32,485 bases of DNA from assembly GCA_009881065.1 (NCBI GenBank), contig WXFE01000088.1, forward strand, positions 1-32,485. Reading direction: 5' to 3'. Shown here in pieces: positions 28,569-32,485 of the stretch (the stretch's first letter is position 1; each line of letters begins with the position of its first letter). The notes under the pieces were generated by a model. The model did not search any database, was not told where the DNA came from, and worked only from the letters and a program-made list of their open reading frames with translations. The DNA is from Bacteroidales bacterium. Lineage in GTDB: Bacteria; Bacteroidota; Bacteroidia; Bacteroidales; VadinHA17. The position numbers and the translations under genes were made by a program.

Positions 28569-31328
28569 ATGAAGATAAGAGGTGTTGCAATGCCGGTTGC
28601 TGTCATGATAATTGCAGCAGCATTGATCATTCCGGTGAAGACGGAAGCACAGAGACCTGGTGAAAGGCGTGACAGAACGCCGGTTCTCGGTCTGGAAAAG
28701 GGGATAAGTGAATATGAAACAGCCAGCTTCAGGCTGGGGATACTGAACTCAACGCAGACGGTTGCATTTCTGAGGACCAATGACAGTGAGACATTCGATT
28801 TCACCCCGGGAGACAGGCTTGAGGAGAGGTCGTCAAACGGCTTTTACCACCTTGGAGACCTGAATCTTGGGCTGAGGAGCGGGAATGGCAACTGGGAGTA
28901 CTATTCCACGGCCTGGAAGAGAAGTGACATAGATTTTACCGTGCCTGCCAAACCGGATATTCTCTCGGCTGCCGACCTGGCCAAAACCCTTCCGGATTCT
29001 ATCCCGCTGAAAGTCATCAGGTACTGGGAAAAGGAGGGTGACAATCTGATAATGCGTTTCTCGCTGACCAACATATCATCAGAGCCGGTTGAGATAGGTG
29101 CGCTGGGGATGCCCATGGTATTCAACAACAACTTCAACGGAAAATCACTTGATCAGGCACATGCCGAGAGTGTTTTCTTTGATCCGTACATCGGAATGGA
29201 TGCCGGTTACCTTCAGGTGGCGCATCTTCACGGAAGAGGCAAGGTTCTGGTTGCCATTCCTTACGGGAAGACTCCTTTTGAAGCGTGGCGGCCATTGACC
29301 GATGACCCTCTCCCATCGGGATATACCTACGAAGGATTGCATGAATGGATGGTTCACAGCAAATCATATGCTGAAACATTCTGGAAGGATGCAGAACAGT
29401 GGAACAGGCCCACCTCGGAGCTTCTTAAGCCGGGCCAGACTGTCAGTTACGGCGTTAAGTTCATTCTGGCCGGCTCACTGCGCGATATTGAGAATGCTCT
29501 TGCTGCCGCTGAAAGACCGATTGCCGTGGGCATACCAGGGTATGTTGTACCGCAGGATGTCAATGCAAAACTCTTTCTCAGGTACGGCAGGGCCGTCAGG
29601 GAGATGAAGGTGGAGCCCGCAGGCGCCATGGAGATTAATGATGCCGGCACCAACAACAAGGGCTGGAAGGTATATGATCTTAATGGCAGGATATGGGGAA
29701 GGGCGCGGCTTACTATCACATACGACGACGGACTCACCCAGACAATCAGCTACAAGATCATCATGCCGGAGAGTGAGGTTGTAGCTTCATACGGAAACTT
29801 CCTGACCACCGAGCAGTGGTTTGACGAAGAGAATGATACTTTCGGGCGTGCCCCTTCAGTGATCACTTATGACTATGAAAAACGGGAGCAGGTTCGGCAG
29901 GACAGGCGCGTATGGGTTGCAGGGCTCAGTGATGAGGCTGGAGCAGGAAGCTGGCTCGGAGCAATCATGAAACAGCTTATTATGCCTGATCCGGTAGAGG
30001 CAGGTAAGATGGAGGATTTTGTCAACCAGACCCTCTGGGGCGGAATTCAGTACAGCGAGGGCGAACTGAAATACGGCGTAAGGAAGAGCCTCTTCTATTA
30101 TGAGCCGGAATCAATGCCCGAAGGAACCTATGACAAGGAGATCAGGTGGGCACCTGATGGCAATTTCCCGTCATGGAACACAAAGGAAACCAACTCCGTG
30201 GGAAGGTCCTACAACTACCCGCACGTGGCGGCGGCACACTGGGTGATGTACAGGCTGGCACGCAACTACAGCGGCCTCGTGACACAGCAGGAGTGGCAGT
30301 GGTATCTTACCAATGCCTTTCAAACTTCTATGGCAATGATTAAGATGGCGCCCTATTATGCCCAGTTCGGGCAGATGGAAGGAAGTGTCTTCATCCTCAT
30401 CCTCAATGACCTGAAGGCTGAGGGAATGGAAAAGATGGCCGCGGAACTTGAAACCGCCATGAAAGGAAGGGTTGACGTATGGGCAAAGCTGGCCTACCCC
30501 TTCGGCAGCGAGATGCCATGGGATTCCACAGGGCAGGAGGAGGTGTACATGTGGGCCAAGTATTTCGGCCTTGATGACAAGGCTATGGTGACCCTAAACG
30601 CCATCCTTGCCTATATGCCTACCGTTCCTCACTGGGCTTACAACGGCAATGCACGGCGCTTCTGGGATTTCATCTTCGCAGGGAAGCTTTCCCGCTTCGA
30701 GCGGATGATACACCATTACGGCTCAGCCCTCAACTCCATACCGGTGCTGAACCAATACCGCGAGAACCCTTCAGACCTCTATCTCCTTCGTGTGGGTTAT
30801 GGAGGCGTGATGGGTGCTATCTCAAATATCACGCAGGATGGTTTCGCGCCAACGGCGTTCCACTCATTCCCTCAGACACTTAAAAACGATGGCATCTCAG
30901 GCGATTACGGCAGCGGATTTCTGGGCTACGCGACCAACAGCTCCACATACCTCATCAACAGTGATCAGTTCGGGTGGCTCTCATTCGGCGGGAATACAAC
31001 AGTCAAAGGAAAATGGATTGTGGTTGACCTGACAACTGCCGCCAGATCAAGAGTATACCTGGCTCCTGCCGGCCTGTGGCTGACGCTCGATGCTGGCCGC
31101 TTCAACAGGGTATCCTACAACAATGCTAACGGAGCAATAAAACTGGAATTTGAGAAGGGTGAGACATGGTCGCCAGAAGCACTGCTTCGAATCAGCAATC
31201 CTTCACGCGAGGGTAACGCGGTGATATACAACACCGGAAGCCTGAAATCAAATGGCAGGGGAGCTTTTGTTATACCTGTCGGTAATAAGGGCGCCGCGGT
31301 GACACTAAAAAGAAAAAGTCAGAACTGA
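28569..31328 (+). CDS. Secreted DUF5695-type protein, probably a glycan-active enzyme
   Basis: A 919-residue protein with a Sec signal (MPVAVMIIAAALIIPVKTEA within the first 28 residues). I recognise it as DUF5695-like; no activity is known to me for the family. Residues about 40-300 look like beta-sandwich material (SFRLGILNSTQTVAFLRTND, RYWEKEGDNLIMRFSLTNISS). From about 420 on there is a largely helical region with many aromatic and acidic positions (FVNQTLWGGIQYSEGELKYG, RSYNYPHVAAAHWVMYRLAR, FGSEMPWDSTGQEEVYMWAK, YNGNARRFWDF), like an (alpha/alpha)6 barrel, then a beta-rich end. Such a layout is common in glycoside hydrolases and polysaccharide lyases. E-rich motifs such as PWDSTGQEE could hold catalytic acids, but that is inference. 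Neighbours are a GH3 enzyme and a Gfo/Idh/MocA oxidoreductase. Confidence 0.75.
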   Translation: MKIRGVAMPVAVMIIAAALIIPVKTEAQRPGERRDRTPVLGLEKGISEYETASFRLGILNSTQTVAFLRTNDSETFDFTPGDRLEERSSNGFYHLGDLNLGLRSGNGNWEYYSTAWKRSDIDFTVPAKPDILSAADLAKTLPDSIPLKVIRYWEKEGDNLIMRFSLTNISSEPVEIGALGMPMVFNNNFNGKSLDQAHAESVFFDPYIGMDAGYLQVAHLHGRGKVLVAIPYGKTPFEAWRPLTDDPLPSGYTYEGLHEWMVHSKSYAETFWKDAEQWNRPTSELLKPGQTVSYGVKFILAGSLRDIENALAAAERPIAVGIPGYVVPQDVNAKLFLRYGRAVREMKVEPAGAMEINDAGTNNKGWKVYDLNGRIWGRARLTITYDDGLTQTISYKIIMPESEVVASYGNFLTTEQWFDEENDTFGRAPSVITYDYEKREQVRQDRRVWVAGLSDEAGAGSWLGAIMKQLIMPDPVEAGKMEDFVNQTLWGGIQYSEGELKYGVRKSLFYYEPESMPEGTYDKEIRWAPDGNFPSWNTKETNSVGRSYNYPHVAAAHWVMYRLARNYSGLVTQQEWQWYLTNAFQTSMAMIKMAPYYAQFGQMEGSVFILILNDLKAEGMEKMAAELETAMKGRVDVWAKLAYPFGSEMPWDSTGQEEVYMWAKYFGLDDKAMVTLNAILAYMPTVPHWAYNGNARRFWDFIFAGKLSRFERMIHHYGSALNSIPVLNQYRENPSDLYLLRVGYGGVMGAISNITQDGFAPTAFHSFPQTLKNDGISGDYGSGFLGYATNSSTYLINSDQFGWLSFGGNTTVKGKWIVVDLTTAARSRVYLAPAGLWLTLDAGRFNRVSYNNANGAIKLEFEKGETWSPEALLRISNPSREGNAVIYNTGSLKSNGRGAFVIPVGNKGAAVTLKRKSQN

Positions 31329-31454
31329 TAGCTTCTTCTGCACCGCGGTTTGTCTGTTTCGGCATCGGCAAGGCATTTCCGGACTGTCTGTTTCGGAGCA
31401 AGCCAGCCATTTTGAACAACAGCAGGTCATAATCCGGGTAATCTTAAAAAAGTG

Positions 31455-31487
31455 TGAGCTCTACTGACAGGGAGCTCATCTCTTTTG
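31455..31487 (+). terminator. Probable terminator of the DUF5695 gene
   Basis: TGAGCTC (31455-31461) and GAGCTCA (31472-31478) form a 7-bp perfect stem with a 10-nt loop, followed by TCTCTTTTGTTT. It lies about 130 bp after the stop codon and directly before the promoter of the next gene. Confidence 0.6.
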
Positions 31488-31517
31488 TTTATCCTTTGAT
31501 CTGATTTATTACCTTTG
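31484..31517 (+). promoter_or_regulatory. Promoter of the Gfo/Idh/MocA gene
   Basis: TTTG (31484-31487), 22 bp, then TACCTTTG (31510-31517), an exact -7 box. The start of transcription should fall at about 31524. Confidence 0.55.
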
Positions 31518-31522
31518 GGAAA

Positions 31523-31543
31523 AGCCCGGCCTTTTGCCGGGCT
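31523..31543 (+). promoter_or_regulatory. Hairpin in the leader of the Gfo/Idh/MocA gene
   Basis: AGCCCGGC (31523-31530), loop CTTTT, then GCCGGGCT (31536-31543): an 8-bp perfect G+C-rich stem. It would form the very 5' end of the transcript, 20 bp before the ATG. There is no T-tract, so it is not a standard terminator; a 5' stabilising hairpin or a regulator-binding site fits better. Confidence 0.55.
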
Positions 31544-31562
31544 GCCAAAGAGTAATCAGATC

Positions 31563-32485
31563 ATGAGCAAGAGAAGAGACTTTGTGAAAAACAGCCTCCT
31601 GGCTACAGCCGGAATTGCAGGCCTTGGATCAGTGGCTTCACTCTATGGAGCAACAGGAAGAAGGGTGAGCCCCTCGGATATAATCAGGGTGGCGCTTATC
31701 GGCGGCCGTAACATGGGATGGTCAAACCTTGAGACCTTCCTTAAATTTCCACAGGTGGAGTGCGTCTCCCTGTGCGACATCGATGACGAATGGCTTGATA
31801 AAAGAACTGCTGACACGGAAAAGATCTCCGGTAAACGGCCGCCACAGATTGTAAAGGACTGGAGAAGGGTTATGGACAACCCCGATGTGGATGCCGTCAT
31901 CATCGGTACCCCCGACCACTGGCACTGCCTGCAGGCAATCGCTGCCATGGAGGCCGGCAAGGATGTCTACTGTGAGAAGCCACTCGCCAACTCCATTGCC
32001 GAGTGTGATGCCATGGTCAGGGCAGCACGTAAACATAAGCGCGTGGTACAGACAGGCCAGTGGCAGCGGAGTGACCCCCACTGGCAGGATGCTGTTGCCT
32101 TCATCCACTCCGGTAAACTGGGACGGATCAGAACGGTAAAGGTCTGGGCATACATGATCTGGAAAAAGACCTTGCCCGTGCAGCCTGACGGCGCGGTACC
32201 TGCCGGCGTTGACTATGACATGTGGCTCGGCCCTGCCCGGCACAGGCCATTCAACCCGAACCGGTTCCACTATAATTTCAGGTATTTCTGGGATTATGCC
32301 GGAGGACTGATGTCTGACTGGGGAGTACATCTCCTTGACTACGCTCTTCTCGGGATGAAGGCTGACCTCCCGAAAGCCGTTTATACCGCCGGTGGCAAAT
32401 TTGCCTATCCGGATGATGCCATGGAGACACCTGATACCCTCCTGGCCTCTTATGTCTATGATGATTTCACCATAAGCTGGGACCA
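31563..32485 (+). CDS. Gfo/Idh/MocA-family oxidoreductase with Tat signal (3' end outside window)
   Basis: The first 307 codons of a NAD(P)-dependent sugar oxidoreductase-type protein. MSKRRDFVKNSLLATAGIAG is a twin-arginine signal, so the protein is probably exported folded with its cofactor. The Rossmann domain follows (IRVALIGGRNMGW, a variant of GxGxxG), then DAVIIGTPDHWH, YCEKPLANS with the EKP motif, and VVQTGQWQRS. The C-terminal substrate domain is entered with PVDYDMWLGPA-like and NFRYFWDYAGGLMSDWGVHLLDY stretches, the histidine of GVHLLDY being a usual catalytic position. Tat-exported members in Bacteroidota include GH109-like glycosidases and oxidoreductases of unknown role, so it could act on a sugar released by the neighbouring enzymes. 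It has its own promoter after a terminator. Confidence 0.9.
   Translation, partial: MSKRRDFVKNSLLATAGIAGLGSVASLYGATGRRVSPSDIIRVALIGGRNMGWSNLETFLKFPQVECVSLCDIDDEWLDKRTADTEKISGKRPPQIVKDWRRVMDNPDVDAVIIGTPDHWHCLQAIAAMEAGKDVYCEKPLANSIAECDAMVRAARKHKRVVQTGQWQRSDPHWQDAVAFIHSGKLGRIRTVKVWAYMIWKKTLPVQPDGAVPAGVDYDMWLGPARHRPFNPNRFHYNFRYFWDYAGGLMSDWGVHLLDYALLGMKADLPKAVYTAGGKFAYPDDAMETPDTLLASYVYDDFTISWD

Overview
The window looks like chromosomal DNA of a Bacteroidota member, probably Bacteroidales or a close relative. The reasons are a SusC/SusD outer-membrane pair, a homodimeric-type GcvP, DUF4294 and DUF5695 proteins, several extracellular glycoside hydrolases with Sec or lipoprotein signals, and TAnnTTTG-type promoter boxes in place of sigma-70 boxes. 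No rRNA, tRNA, CRISPR array, transposase or integrase was found.

Layout. Positions 1-362 hold the broken, A+T-richer C-terminal core of an RHS-repeat protein, ending directly at the gcvP stop codon. A minus-strand run follows (pcm, an MBL-fold hydrolase, gcvP), divergent from a polyprenyl-phosphate sugar-1-phosphate transferase. Next comes a secreted protein of unknown function, then an isolated susC-susD pair with its own promoter and terminator. The 12.4-17.4 kb part has elbB, a divergent DUF4294/DUF3267 pair, a POT-family transporter and an exported PHP-domain phosphoesterase. From 17.5 to 24.7 kb a minus-strand block carries rsmF-like, fhs, mobA-like and a large GH2 beta-galactosidase gene. 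At 24.7-25.5 kb there is a 95-bp tandem repeat array, a strong terminator and a truncated cation-efflux gene. The right end holds a GH3 beta-xylosidase/glucosidase with a PA14 insert, a DUF5695 secreted protein and the start of a Tat-exported Gfo/Idh/MocA oxidoreductase, which together look like a sugar-degrading cluster.

How the genes relate. gcvP and fhs both feed the one-carbon/tetrahydrofolate pool but are 18 kb apart and not co-transcribed. The right-hand genes plus the GH2 enzyme suggest growth on plant or algal glycans; the SusC/SusD pair has no hydrolase beside it, so its substrate cannot be read from context.

The most unusual content is non-coding. A roughly 130-bp repeat occurs three times, all in the same orientation and all between genes (14.6, 23.2 and 28.4 kb). 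A separate 95-bp repeat with a conserved foldable stem is tandem at 24.74-24.97 kb and has a single diverged partial copy at 7.24 kb. The mobA-like gene has no ATG, GTG or TTG that could give a full-length protein, and appears to start at CTG or ATT overlapping the fhs stop codon.
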